The notes under the pieces are model-generated. The model was not told the origin of the DNA and did not search any database. It was given only the letters and a program-made list of their open reading frames with translations. From NCBI GenBank assembly GCA_016870245.1, contig VGCA01000008.1, positions 1 to 35,658 of the forward strand: a stretch of 35,658 nt of DNA, read 5' to 3'. Each line of letters starts with the position of its first letter. Position 1 is the first letter of the stretch. Position numbers and translations under genes: made by a program. Of the stretch, positions 8,545 through 16,978 are shown piece by piece. The stretch comes from Actinomycetota bacterium (GTDB lineage: Bacteria > Actinomycetota > Acidimicrobiia > IMCC26256 > PALSA-555).

Positions 8545-9336
8545 ATGGCCGGACTGCTCTCGTCCCCCAGCACCCCCGTCGTCGTCACCGGCGGCGGCTC
8601 CGGAATCGGCCGCGAGTCGGCGCGCGCGCTCGCCGAGGCCGGCCGCCCGGTCGCGGCGTGGGACCTCAACCCCGACGGCGCCGCCGAGACCGCAGCGATC
8701 TGCGCCGACCTCGGCGTGGCCTCCTGCTCGGCTGTGGTCGACGTGCGCGACGAAGCCGCGGTGCAGGCCGCGGTCACCGACACCGTCGCCGCGCTCGGCG
8801 GGGTGGGCGGGCTGGTGCACGCGGCCGGCGTGCCGCTGGGCTTCACCAACGACGACCTGAGCCCCGAGGAGTTCCGGCTCGTGCTGTCGGTGAACCTCGA
8901 AGCCGAGGCCGTGCTGGTCCGGGAGCTGCTCCCGCACTTGCGCGCCGCGAACCCGGGCTCGGCGATCGTGGGCATCTCGTCGATCGAGGGCCTGATCGGA
9001 CACGGCAACATCCCGGCCTACACGGCGTCGAAGCACGCGCTCATCGGCCTCACCCGGTCGCTCGCCGCCCGACTCGGGCACGAAGGCATCCGGGTCAACG
9101 CAGTGTGCCCGGGCTACATCGCCACGCCGATGTTCCTCCCGATCGTGGAGGGCAACCCCGAGGCCCGGGCGGGCTTCGAGCGCAAGATCCCGCTCGGCCG
9201 GCTCGGCAACCCCGAGGAGATCGGTCGACTCGTGCGCTTCCTCCTCTCCGACGACGCCAGCTACGTCCACGGCGGCGCGTTCGTGGCCGACGGCGGTGTG
9301 ACCGCGGTCGGTGGCCAGGAGTACACGCCGCTGTGA
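8545..9336 (+). CDS. SDR family NAD(P)-dependent oxidoreductase
   Basis: VVVTGGGSGIGRESARALAEAG, YTASKHALIGLTRSLA (YxxxK), CPGYIATPM. Confidence 0.93.
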   Translation: MAGLLSSPSTPVVVTGGGSGIGRESARALAEAGRPVAAWDLNPDGAAETAAICADLGVASCSAVVDVRDEAAVQAAVTDTVAALGGVGGLVHAAGVPLGFTNDDLSPEEFRLVLSVNLEAEAVLVRELLPHLRAANPGSAIVGISSIEGLIGHGNIPAYTASKHALIGLTRSLAARLGHEGIRVNAVCPGYIATPMFLPIVEGNPEARAGFERKIPLGRLGNPEEIGRLVRFLLSDDASYVHGGAFVADGGVTAVGGQEYTPL

Positions 9337-9809
9337 TCGGTCCCGGGCTCGACGGCCCCGCGCTCGACGCCCTCATGGCGGTGGCCCTCGACGAGGCCCG
9401 GGCCGCGCTCGCCCACGGCGACGTGCCCATCGGCGCCGTCGTGGCGCGAGTCGCCGACGGGACCGTCGTCGCCCGCCGCCACAACGAGCGCGAGGCGCGG
9501 GCCGACCCGACCGCCCACGCGGAGCTGCTCGCCATCCGCGACGCAGCGGCTGCCGTCGGCGCGTCGCGCCTCGACGGACACGTCCTCGTGAGCACCCTGG
9601 AGCCGTGCCCGATGTGCGCGGGTGCCGCGCTGCTCGCCCGCGTCGATGGCGTGGTGTTCGGCGCGGCCGACCCCAAGGCCGGGGCCCTCGGCAGCCTCTA
9701 CCACCTCGGCGCCGACCCCCGGCTCAACCACGAGATGACCGTGGCCCCCGGGCTCCGGGCGGAGGAGTGCGGCGCGCTCCTCGCCACGTTCTTCGCCGAC
9801 CGCCGCTGA
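9333..9809 (+). CDS. tadA: tRNA-specific adenosine deaminase
   Basis: GTG overlaps the SDR stop (GTGA). HAELLAIRDA and EPCPMCAGAALLARV zinc deaminase motifs. Confidence 0.92.
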   Translation: MIGPGLDGPALDALMAVALDEARAALAHGDVPIGAVVARVADGTVVARRHNEREARADPTAHAELLAIRDAAAAVGASRLDGHVLVSTLEPCPMCAGAALLARVDGVVFGAADPKAGALGSLYHLGADPRLNHEMTVAPGLRAEECGALLATFFADRR

Positions 9810-9865
9810 GGGCGCGCGGTCCGGTCCCCACCGCCCCCGGACGGGGACCCCGGTGCCCGACCCCG

Positions 9866-9871
9866 TAGACT
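9866..9871 (+). promoter_or_regulatory. -10 element for tRNA-Ser(CGA)
   Basis: TAGACT 9 nt upstream of the tRNA 5' end. Confidence 0.4.
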
Positions 9872-9880
9872 GACCGGGCT

Positions 9881-9968
9881 GGAGGGGTGCGAGAGCGGCC
9901 GAATCGGATGGTCTCGAAAACCATTGTGGCGCAAGCCACCGTGGGTTCAAATCCCACCCCCTCCGCCA
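9881..9968 (+). tRNA. tRNA-Ser(CGA), CCA encoded
   Basis: Acceptor GGAGGGG/CCCCTCC, anticodon loop CTCGAAA, long variable arm, GTGGGTTCAAATCCCAC T-arm, encoded CCA 9966-9968. Confidence 0.95.
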
Positions 9969-9985
9969 CTCGCCTGGGGGGTCCC

Positions 9986-10687
9986 GTGTCGAAGCGAAGG
10001 ACGCGGCGGCGCACGCGGGTCGCCGTCGCCACCGCGTTCGCCGCCGCGGCGCTCCTGACGTCAGTCCTCCCCGTCCATCCGGCCGGCGCCGCGGGATCCG
10101 ACGACGCGATCGAGCGCAAGGCCGTGCTGAAGGCCAACGACTTCCCGGCCGGCTGGGAGAAGCAGGCCCGGCGGGCTCCGACCGCCAGCGACCTCGACGT
10201 GTGCGCCGGCATCCAGGCCGTCAACGACGACCTCGTCGACGCGTCGGCTCGGTCGCCCGAGTTCGTCCGGCCCGACACCGACAACGTGCGCGCCACCAAC
10301 TCGGTGGTCGTGCTCAAGTCGGCCAAGGCGGCCCGTGGCTACCTGGTGCCGTACCGCGAGCCTGATGCCGTGCGGTGTCTGGAGACCCTCACCGAGGCCA
10401 GCCTCACCGACGCCGGGTACAGCGCCGTCGGCGTGTACGTCGTCCCCCACGCCGTCGTGCCGCCGGGCGCCGACGAGGCCGCGGGCTTCACCATCGAGAT
10501 CACCATCACCGCCCCCGCCACCGCGACCCGCCCGGCCCAGACCGCGGTCATCCACAAAGACGTCCTCGTGGTGCGCGTGGGCCGCGCACTCGCCCAGTTC
10601 GGGTTCCTCAGCCCCACCAAGGCGTTGCCCGAGCAGGGTGAGCTGGTCGACGCGGTGGTCGGCCGCCTCCAGGACGCGCTCGGCTGA
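9986..10687 (+). CDS. Secreted protein of unknown function
   Basis: GTG 9986: VSKRRTRRRTRVAVATAFAAAALLTSVLPVHPAGAAG signal peptide. The track ORF start at 9887 is inside the tRNA and is artefactual. Confidence 0.8.
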   Translation: MSKRRTRRRTRVAVATAFAAAALLTSVLPVHPAGAAGSDDAIERKAVLKANDFPAGWEKQARRAPTASDLDVCAGIQAVNDDLVDASARSPEFVRPDTDNVRATNSVVVLKSAKAARGYLVPYREPDAVRCLETLTEASLTDAGYSAVGVYVVPHAVVPPGADEAAGFTIEITITAPATATRPAQTAVIHKDVLVVRVGRALAQFGFLSPTKALPEQGELVDAVVGRLQDALG

Positions 10688-10720
10688 CACGCGCCGCGGC
10701 GTCAGCCGGTTCGACCCCGC

Positions 10721-11575
10721 TCAGGCGGGATCGAGCTGGGCGTGGATCTCGCGGGTCGCGGTCGACCGGTTGAGCGTGTAGAAGTGCAGACCCGGCGCGC
10801 CGCCGTCGAGGAGTGAACGGCACAGCTTCGTGGCCTCCTCGATCCCGACCGCCCGCACGGCGTCGGGATCGTCCTCCACCTCACGCAGGCGGGCCTCGAA
10901 CCAGCCGGGGAAGTCCGAACCCTGCATCTCGGTCATCCGCTTGATCGCGCCGACGCTGAGCACCGGCATGATCCCCGGGATCACCGGCTTGTCGACACCG
11001 AGGTCGCGCAGGCTCTCGACCAGCTCGAAGTAGTGGTGGGCCTCGAAGAAGAACTGGGTGATCGCGAAGTCGGCCTCGGCCAGCTTCTCCGCCGTGTGCC
11101 GGCGGTCGGTGGCGAGGTCGGGTGAGCGGGGGTGCGGCTCGGGGTGCGCGGCGACACCCACCGCGAAGTCACCGACCGAGCGGACGAGGCGCACGAGCTC
11201 GACGGCGTAGGTGAGCTCACCCGGGGGCAGCTCGGCCCCCGCCGGCGGGTCGCCACCGAGGGCGAGGATGTTGGCGATCCCGGCGTCGCGGTACCGGGCG
11301 ACGATGCCCTCGAGGTCGGCACACGTGTGGCCCACGCAGGTGAGGTGGGCCATGGCCGTCATGCCGGTCATGCGGTTGATGTCGACCACGAGGTCGTGCG
11401 TGCGCTCGCGGGTGGACCCGCCCGCTCCATACGTGACCGACACGAAGGCCGGATGCAGCGGCGCCAGCTCCACCAAAGTCCGCTCCAACGTCGCCTCCGC
11501 CTCGGGCGTGCGGGGCGGGAAGAACTCGAAGGAGAACGTGTGACCGCTGCTGAGCAGATCGGGGATGCGGGTCAT
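10721..11575 (-). CDS. metF: Methylenetetrahydrofolate reductase
   Basis: MTRIPDLLSSGHTFSFEFFPPRTPEAEATL, FVSVTYGAGGSTRERT, HLTCVGHT, LALGGDPP; SD-like GGAAAGG before ATG. Confidence 0.95.
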   Translation of the reverse strand: MTRIPDLLSSGHTFSFEFFPPRTPEAEATLERTLVELAPLHPAFVSVTYGAGGSTRERTHDLVVDINRMTGMTAMAHLTCVGHTCADLEGIVARYRDAGIANILALGGDPPAGAELPPGELTYAVELVRLVRSVGDFAVGVAAHPEPHPRSPDLATDRRHTAEKLAEADFAITQFFFEAHHYFELVESLRDLGVDKPVIPGIMPVLSVGAIKRMTEMQGSDFPGWFEARLREVEDDPDAVRAVGIEEATKLCRSLLDGGAPGLHFYTLNRSTATREIHAQLDPA

Positions 11576-11597
11576 GGGAACCTTTCCGAGGACGGGT

Positions 11598-11604
11598 TAG
11601 CGTA
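11598..11604. promoter_or_regulatory. Symmetric bidirectional -10 (TAGCGTA / TACGCTA) between metF and the DUF2505 gene
   Basis: TAGCGT on plus, 11 nt before ATG 11615; TACGCT on minus, upstream of metF. Confidence 0.4.
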
Positions 11605-11614
11605 GTTGCGACCC

Positions 11615-12109
11615 ATGGACTTCTCCGTCGCCGTTCCCATCGCCCACCCGCCCGCCGTGGTGCAGGACGCCTTCCTCGACCGAGACTTCCTGGCGGTCAC
11701 CGGCACCCTTCCCAAGATCGGCGGCGCCGAGGTGCTGGAGCTCACCCGCACCGACACCACCGCGCGCCTGCGGGTCCGCTACCGGTTCACCGCCCCGCTG
11801 AACAAGGCGGTGACCCGGGTGATCGACCCGCAGAAGCTGACCTGGGTCGACGACGCCGCCTTCGACCTCGCAGCCATGCGGGCGGAGCACGTGATGCAGC
11901 CCGACAACTACGCCGACCGGCTGGAGTCGTCGTACGTGAGCACGGTCACGGCCGACGGGGACGGGAGCCTCTGGACCGTCTCCGGATCCCTCGTCGTGCA
12001 CGCCGCGCTGGTGGGCGGGAAGGTGGCCGGGGTGATCGTCGACGGCCTCAAGGAGCACGCCGTCACCCAGGGCCAGGTGCTCGACGAATGGCTCGCCCGC
12101 CGGGGATAG
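11615..12109 (+). CDS. DUF2505 family protein
   Basis: MDFSVAVPIAHPPAVVQDAFLDRDFLAVTG...RVRYRFTAPLNKAVTRVIDPQKLTWV; START/SRPBCC-like pattern. Confidence 0.8.
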   Translation: MDFSVAVPIAHPPAVVQDAFLDRDFLAVTGTLPKIGGAEVLELTRTDTTARLRVRYRFTAPLNKAVTRVIDPQKLTWVDDAAFDLAAMRAEHVMQPDNYADRLESSYVSTVTADGDGSLWTVSGSLVVHAALVGGKVAGVIVDGLKEHAVTQGQVLDEWLARRG

Positions 12110-12165
12110 TCACCGGCGCCCGGACAACTGAAACCGGGGCCCCGCGTGCGTGCCAGACTTCCGGG

Positions 12166-13284
12166 ATGCCGCCCGAGAAGTTCCAGTGGAAGCACTTGTA
12201 CGAGGAGGTCGTCACGACCGGCCTCTGCACCGGCTGTGCCGGCTGCGTGATCGCCTGCCCGCACGACGTGCTCGGCTACAAGGACACCGAGGGGGTCTAC
12301 AAGCCCTTCCACCTCGAGGAGGGCTACGCGCCCGACAACTGCAGCCACGGTGAGAAGTCGTGCACCAGCTGCACGCGCGCGTGCCCGCGGTTCCGGGCCT
12401 GGGAGCCCGAGATCGACGAGTTCATGTTCGGTCGCACCCGCCGGCCCGAGGAGGCGGCCGGCATCTACAAGGACATCGTCCTGGCCCGCGCCACCGACCC
12501 GATGATCCACGAGGTCGGACAGGACGGCGGCCTCGTGTCGGCGATCCTCCTCTACGCGCTCGACCACGACCTCATCGACGCTGCGCTGGTGTCGTACCTC
12601 GAGGGTGACGGCTCCACCTGGAAGGCGGTCCCGGGCGTGGCCCGCACCCGCGAGGACATCATCGCCTCGGCGGGCAGCCGCTACACCTACTCGGCCAACA
12701 CCCTCGCCTACAACGACGCGATCGAGAGCGGGGCCGAGCGCATCGCGCTCGTGGGCATGAGCTGCCAGAGCTCGGTGCCCGCGGTGATGAAGCAGCGCAA
12801 GGCCGGCAAGGTCGCCCGCCGCCTCGCCCTCAACATCGGGCTGCTGTGCTCCAAGACGTTCGACGACGCCATCTTCGAGGAGCTCTTCGAGGCCAAGTAC
12901 GGCCTGAAGAAGGCCGACATCAAGAAGATGAACATCAAGGGCGTGTTCCAGATCTGGATGCACAACGGCGACTACCACGAGGTCCCGCTCAAGGAGTGCC
13001 ACGCCTGGACCCGCGAGGGCTGCAACATGTGCCCCGACTTCGCGGCCGAGCACGCCGACATCTCCACCGGGGGCATCGGCGCGTTCAACGACTGGACGCT
13101 CACCATCGTCCGGACCGACATCGGGCGCGACGTCATGGACGGCCTCGTCGCGGAGGGCATGATCGAGGTGCGTCCGGGCGACGACGACCCGGGTGCGATC
13201 TCGCTCATGCACAAGCTGGCCAAGAAGTCGCGCACGCGCTGGCCCGAGTTCGCGGTCGAGGCGCCTCGCCTCGTCGGGACCTGA
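12166..13284 (+). CDS. Coenzyme F420 hydrogenase/dehydrogenase beta subunit (FrhB) family protein
   Basis: Two Cys clusters (CTGCAGCVIACP; CSHGEKSCTSCTRACP), QDGGLVSAILLYALDHDLIDAALV, GMSCQSS, CNMCPDFAAEHADISTGGIG. Confidence 0.9.
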   Translation: MPPEKFQWKHLYEEVVTTGLCTGCAGCVIACPHDVLGYKDTEGVYKPFHLEEGYAPDNCSHGEKSCTSCTRACPRFRAWEPEIDEFMFGRTRRPEEAAGIYKDIVLARATDPMIHEVGQDGGLVSAILLYALDHDLIDAALVSYLEGDGSTWKAVPGVARTREDIIASAGSRYTYSANTLAYNDAIESGAERIALVGMSCQSSVPAVMKQRKAGKVARRLALNIGLLCSKTFDDAIFEELFEAKYGLKKADIKKMNIKGVFQIWMHNGDYHEVPLKECHAWTREGCNMCPDFAAEHADISTGGIGAFNDWTLTIVRTDIGRDVMDGLVAEGMIEVRPGDDDPGAISLMHKLAKKSRTRWPEFAVEAPRLVGT

Positions 13285-13389
13285 TCCTGCGCAGCGCCCG
13301 ACTCGCCCGATGGTCAGCGGGATGATCGGCAGGCTGATCTCCGACACCGGTCGCGCCGTCCGACACGCGACCCAGGAGCCCGCGTCACC

Positions 13390-13692
13390 GTGACTGTCGT
13401 CGCGCTCGTCACCGACCTCATGGATCAGAGCCGCATCCGGGCCGCGCTGCCCGGCGTGACCTTCGCGCGCGACCCCGAGCAGGCAGACGGTGCCGACGCG
13501 GTGATCGTCGACCTCGGCCGGTTCGCCGAACGGGTCGCCGAGGTCCGCGCCCGCACGACCGGGCGGGTCGTCGCGTTCGGGTCGCACGTCGACGACACCG
13601 CCCTCGCCGCGGCCCGGGCCGCCGGTGCCGACGCGGTCATGGCCCGGTCGCGCTTCTTCGCCGATCCGGCCGCCGCGCTCACCGGCAAGTGA
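13390..13692 (+). CDS. Small (100 aa) receiver-like protein of unknown function
   Basis: GTG start; MTVVALVTDLMDQSRIRAALPGVTF...ADAVIVDLGRF...GRVVAFGSHVDDTALAAARAAGADAVMARSRFF; alternating alpha/beta pattern. Confidence 0.65.
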   Translation: MTVVALVTDLMDQSRIRAALPGVTFARDPEQADGADAVIVDLGRFAERVAEVRARTTGRVVAFGSHVDDTALAAARAAGADAVMARSRFFADPAAALTGK

Positions 13693-13734
13693 CCGGTAGG
13701 TAACCCCGAGGCCCACGCGGGGGTCGAAGGCTCG

Positions 13735-15411
13735 ATGGCCTCGTTGCACGCTTCTCCCCCGCCGGCACCCCCCCTCGAGTCACTTCTCCCTCGTCTGGAG
13801 CGGGCAGCCGCCGGGGGTGGCACCGTCACCTTCCTCGGGTCGGCCGGAGCCGACGGTCGGGAGCGGGTCGAGTGGGCGAGGCTCCACGAGGACGCCCGGG
13901 CGATGGCCGCCGACCTGCAGGCCCGGGGCATCGCCCCCGGCGACCACGTCGCGATCCTCGGCCCGACCTCCCGCGCGCTGGTGACCGCGATCCAGGCCAC
14001 CTGGCTCGCCGGCGCCACCGTCGTCTGCCTGCCCCTGCCCATGCGGCTCGGCTCGATCGAGGAGTTCATCGCCCAGACCCGGGCCCGCATCCAGATCGCC
14101 GACGCCGCCCTGGTGCTCGTCGACCCCCAGCTCGCCCCGTTCGTCACCCCCGAGCCGGGCGACCCGCCGATCGTCGGCCTCGACGCCCTCGCCGGGCGGG
14201 CCGGCGCGTGGGAGCGCCCCGCCGACGACCCCGGTGGGCTCGCCATCCTCCAGTTCACGAGCGGATCCACGGCGGACCCGAAGGGGGTGATGCTCCCGCA
14301 CCACTGCCTCGTCGCCAACATCGACGCGATCGTCGAGGGCGCCGGCATCACCCCGGACGACACCGGCGTGTCGTGGCTGCCGCTGTACCACGACATGGGG
14401 CTCATCGGGTTGCTGATGACCCCGATGACCACCGGGTTCGACCTCGCCATCGCGTCGCCCCAGGACTTCCTGGCCGGCCCGGGCGACTGGATGCGCTGGA
14501 TCTCCGAGTTCCGGGGCACCATCACCTGCGGGCCCAACTTCGCGTACGTGCTCGCCGCCCGGGCGCTTCGCCGCCTCGACGGCATCGACCTCTCGTCGTG
14601 GCGGCTCGCCCTCAACGGCGCCGAGCCGATCGACCCGGCCGCGGTCGAGGCGTTCACCGAGGCCGGGTCGGCCTACGGGCTCGATGCCAAGTCGCCGTTC
14701 TGCGTGTACGGGATGGCCGAGGCGACGCTCGCGATCTCGTTCCCCGTGCCCGGCACCGGCATGGGCGTCGACACCGTCGACCGCCGCGCGCTCGAGCACG
14801 AGCGGGTCGCCCACCCGGCCGCCGGCGCAGGAGCCCGGCGCCTCGCGCTCCTCGGCCGCACCCTGCGGGGACTCGACCTGCGGGTGTGCGATCCCGACAC
14901 GGGCGCGGTGCTCGGCGACCGCGAGGTCGGCGAGCTCGAGCTGCAGGGCACGTCGGTGACCCCGGGCTACTACCGGCGGCCCGACGTGACCGACGCGTCG
15001 TTCCGCGACGGCTGGCTGCGCACCGGCGACCTCGGCTACCTCGTCGACGGCGAGGTGGTGGTCTGCGGCCGCATCAAGGACGTGATCATCGTCGGGGGCC
15101 GCAACGTGTACCCCGAGGAGATCGAGCGGGCCGCGGCCACGGTCGACGGCGTGCGCGCCGGCAACGTCATCGCCTTCGGGATCGAGGGCCGCCGGGGCAA
15201 GGAGGGGATCGTGGTGGTGGCCGAGCACAAGGCCGACGACCCCGCCGCCCTCCACGACGCCGTGATCGACCGGGTGTGCGACGCGGTGGGGATCCCGCCG
15301 CTCGACGTGGTGTTCGTCACCCCGGGGTCCCTGCCGAAGACCTCGTCGGGGAAGCTGCAGCGCTCGGCCTGCAAGTCGCAGTACCACGGCGACGCCCTGA
15401 TCCGGGCCTGA
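13735..15411 (+). CDS. Fatty acyl-AMP ligase / AMP-dependent synthetase family
   Basis: LQFTSGSTADPKGVMLPHHCL, SWLPLYHDMGLIG, YGMAEATLAISFP, DGWLRTGDLGYLVDGEVVVCGRIKDVIIVGGRNVYPEEIE. Confidence 0.92.
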   Translation: MASLHASPPPAPPLESLLPRLERAAAGGGTVTFLGSAGADGRERVEWARLHEDARAMAADLQARGIAPGDHVAILGPTSRALVTAIQATWLAGATVVCLPLPMRLGSIEEFIAQTRARIQIADAALVLVDPQLAPFVTPEPGDPPIVGLDALAGRAGAWERPADDPGGLAILQFTSGSTADPKGVMLPHHCLVANIDAIVEGAGITPDDTGVSWLPLYHDMGLIGLLMTPMTTGFDLAIASPQDFLAGPGDWMRWISEFRGTITCGPNFAYVLAARALRRLDGIDLSSWRLALNGAEPIDPAAVEAFTEAGSAYGLDAKSPFCVYGMAEATLAISFPVPGTGMGVDTVDRRALEHERVAHPAAGAGARRLALLGRTLRGLDLRVCDPDTGAVLGDREVGELELQGTSVTPGYYRRPDVTDASFRDGWLRTGDLGYLVDGEVVVCGRIKDVIIVGGRNVYPEEIERAAATVDGVRAGNVIAFGIEGRRGKEGIVVVAEHKADDPAALHDAVIDRVCDAVGIPPLDVVFVTPGSLPKTSSGKLQRSACKSQYHGDALIRA

Positions 15412-15440
15412 CCGGGGGCTGCGCCCGCTCGGCGGCCATA

Positions 15441-16970
15441 ATGGAGTCCCGCAACCACCCAGGGGCGGTGTTGGACGTGCAGACCGAGGAACGGAACCGG
15501 ACCGGGGATGCCGTCGCGGCTGCCGAGCGCCGCGGCACCCGGCACGGTGACCTCTGGCGCCTGGCCCTCGTGGTGCTCGCGCTCACCGCGGTGTTCCGGC
15601 TGCCGGCCTTCTTCGTCGACGTCTTCAACTCCGACGAGACGTTCCTCGCCACCCAGGGCCAGGTGATCCGGGCCGGCGGCGACCTCTACCGCGAGGCCGC
15701 CGACCGCAAGCCGCCGCTCGTGCCGTACCTCTACGCGGCCGTGCAGGAGATCACCGGCACCGACGACCTGTGGAGCGTGCGGGTCGCCGCGATGCTGGCG
15801 TCGACCGCGACCGCCCTGCTCCTCGCCCTCGAGGCCCGGCGCCGCTACGGCCGCCGGGCGATGTGGGTCGCCGGCGTCCTGACCACGGTCGCCTTGGTGG
15901 CGTTCGCTCCCCAGGACGGGCAGGCCGCCAACTTCGAGATCTTCATGCTCCCGCTCACGGTGGCCGGCGTGATGCTGGCCCGGCGCGGCCGGGGCGCGTC
16001 GTCGGGCGTGGCCATCGGGTTCGCCACGCTCGCCAAGCAGACCGGGGCGGCGACGCTGCTCCCGATCGCCTTCACCATGCTGCGTCGACGCGACCGGCGA
16101 GGCGCGGTGGAGGTCGGCGTCGGGTTCGCGGCCCCGCTGGTCGTCACCGCGCTCCTGCTCGGCTCACGCCAGCTCTTCTACTGGACCGTGCTCGGCAACG
16201 GGTCGTACGTGGGGCTGAAGACGGCCTCGGCGCTGGTCGTCACGATGTTCGTGCTGATGACGATCGGATGGGCGGCCTGCAACCTCCCGCTCCTCTGGAC
16301 GCTCCCCCGGTCGTGGCGGGCCCGGCGCGCCGTGGCCGCCGACGGCGAGAACGACGCCGACCTGTGGCTCTGGGTGCTGTCGGGCGCGATCTCGGTGGCG
16401 GTCGGCCTGCGCTTCTTCGGCCACTACTACATGCAGCTGGTCCCGCCGCTGGTGCTGCTCACCGCCGGCGCGCTCCAGCACGCGAGCCGGCGCGCGGTGC
16501 GAGGGACGATCGCGTTCGCGCTGGCGACCGGCGTGATGTTCTCCGCGGCGGGCTACTTCCTCACCCCGTTCGGCAAAGAGCCCGACTACGAAAAGGTCGC
16601 CCACTACCTGGCGCGCCACAGCGACGCCGACGATCGCGTCCTCGTGTGGGGCAACGTCCCCGAGATCTACTGGGCCTCGGGCGTGCGGCCGGCCACGCGC
16701 TACATCGCCACACAGTCGTTGCTCGCCGAGAACCACGCCGGCCGGGTCGAGGCGCCGAAGCCCGGGGAGCTCGACCCGAAGGTGTGGAAGTGGTTCTGGC
16801 GCGACCTGCGGAACCACCCGCCGAAGTTCATCGTCGACACCTCCGACACCACGATCCGCGGCGCCGACCGCTCACCGCTGTCGCACTATCCGCGGCTCGA
16901 GCGATACGTGCAGGAGCACTACCGCTTCGACCGCACCATCGACGGCCTCGACGTCTACGAACGCGCCTGA
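15441..16970 (+). CDS. Glycosyltransferase family 39-like membrane protein (ArnT/PMT type)
   Basis: Multiple hydrophobic segments; NSDETFLATQGQVIRAGGDLYREAADRKPPLVPYLYAA, FATLAKQTGAATLLPIAF. GTG 15468 is an alternative, probably better start. Confidence 0.85.
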   Translation: MESRNHPGAVLDVQTEERNRTGDAVAAAERRGTRHGDLWRLALVVLALTAVFRLPAFFVDVFNSDETFLATQGQVIRAGGDLYREAADRKPPLVPYLYAAVQEITGTDDLWSVRVAAMLASTATALLLALEARRRYGRRAMWVAGVLTTVALVAFAPQDGQAANFEIFMLPLTVAGVMLARRGRGASSGVAIGFATLAKQTGAATLLPIAFTMLRRRDRRGAVEVGVGFAAPLVVTALLLGSRQLFYWTVLGNGSYVGLKTASALVVTMFVLMTIGWAACNLPLLWTLPRSWRARRAVAADGENDADLWLWVLSGAISVAVGLRFFGHYYMQLVPPLVLLTAGALQHASRRAVRGTIAFALATGVMFSAAGYFLTPFGKEPDYEKVAHYLARHSDADDRVLVWGNVPEIYWASGVRPATRYIATQSLLAENHAGRVEAPKPGELDPKVWKWFWRDLRNHPPKFIVDTSDTTIRGADRSPLSHYPRLERYVQEHYRFDRTIDGLDVYERA

Positions 16971-16978
16971 CGACGGCC

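Noticed and set aside
5834-9011. Very long ORFs such as 5834..8860 (+, 1008 aa) and 5883..9011 (-, 1042 aa)
   Set aside because: Arg/Pro/His-rich or antisense translations typical of high-GC DNA; they cover well-supported META, ilvA, LLM and SDR genes.
9887-9985. N-terminal part of track ORF 9887..10687 (MRERPNRMVSKTIVAQATVGSNPTPSAT)
   Set aside because: Translation of tRNA-Ser(CGA); the real CDS starts around GTG 9986. The same artefact occurs at 4030-4117.
10688-10720. CGCCGCGGCG palindrome between convergent genes as a terminator
   Set aside because: Only 10 bp and in very GC-rich sequence where such palindromes occur by chance; not enough support.
11576-11614. Riboswitch upstream of metF
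   Set aside because: The metF leader is too short for a known SAM/SAH/B12 riboswitch.
11908-13749. 613-aa minus ORF opposite FrhB-like gene
   Set aside because: Antisense shadow frame; FrhB motifs on plus are decisive.
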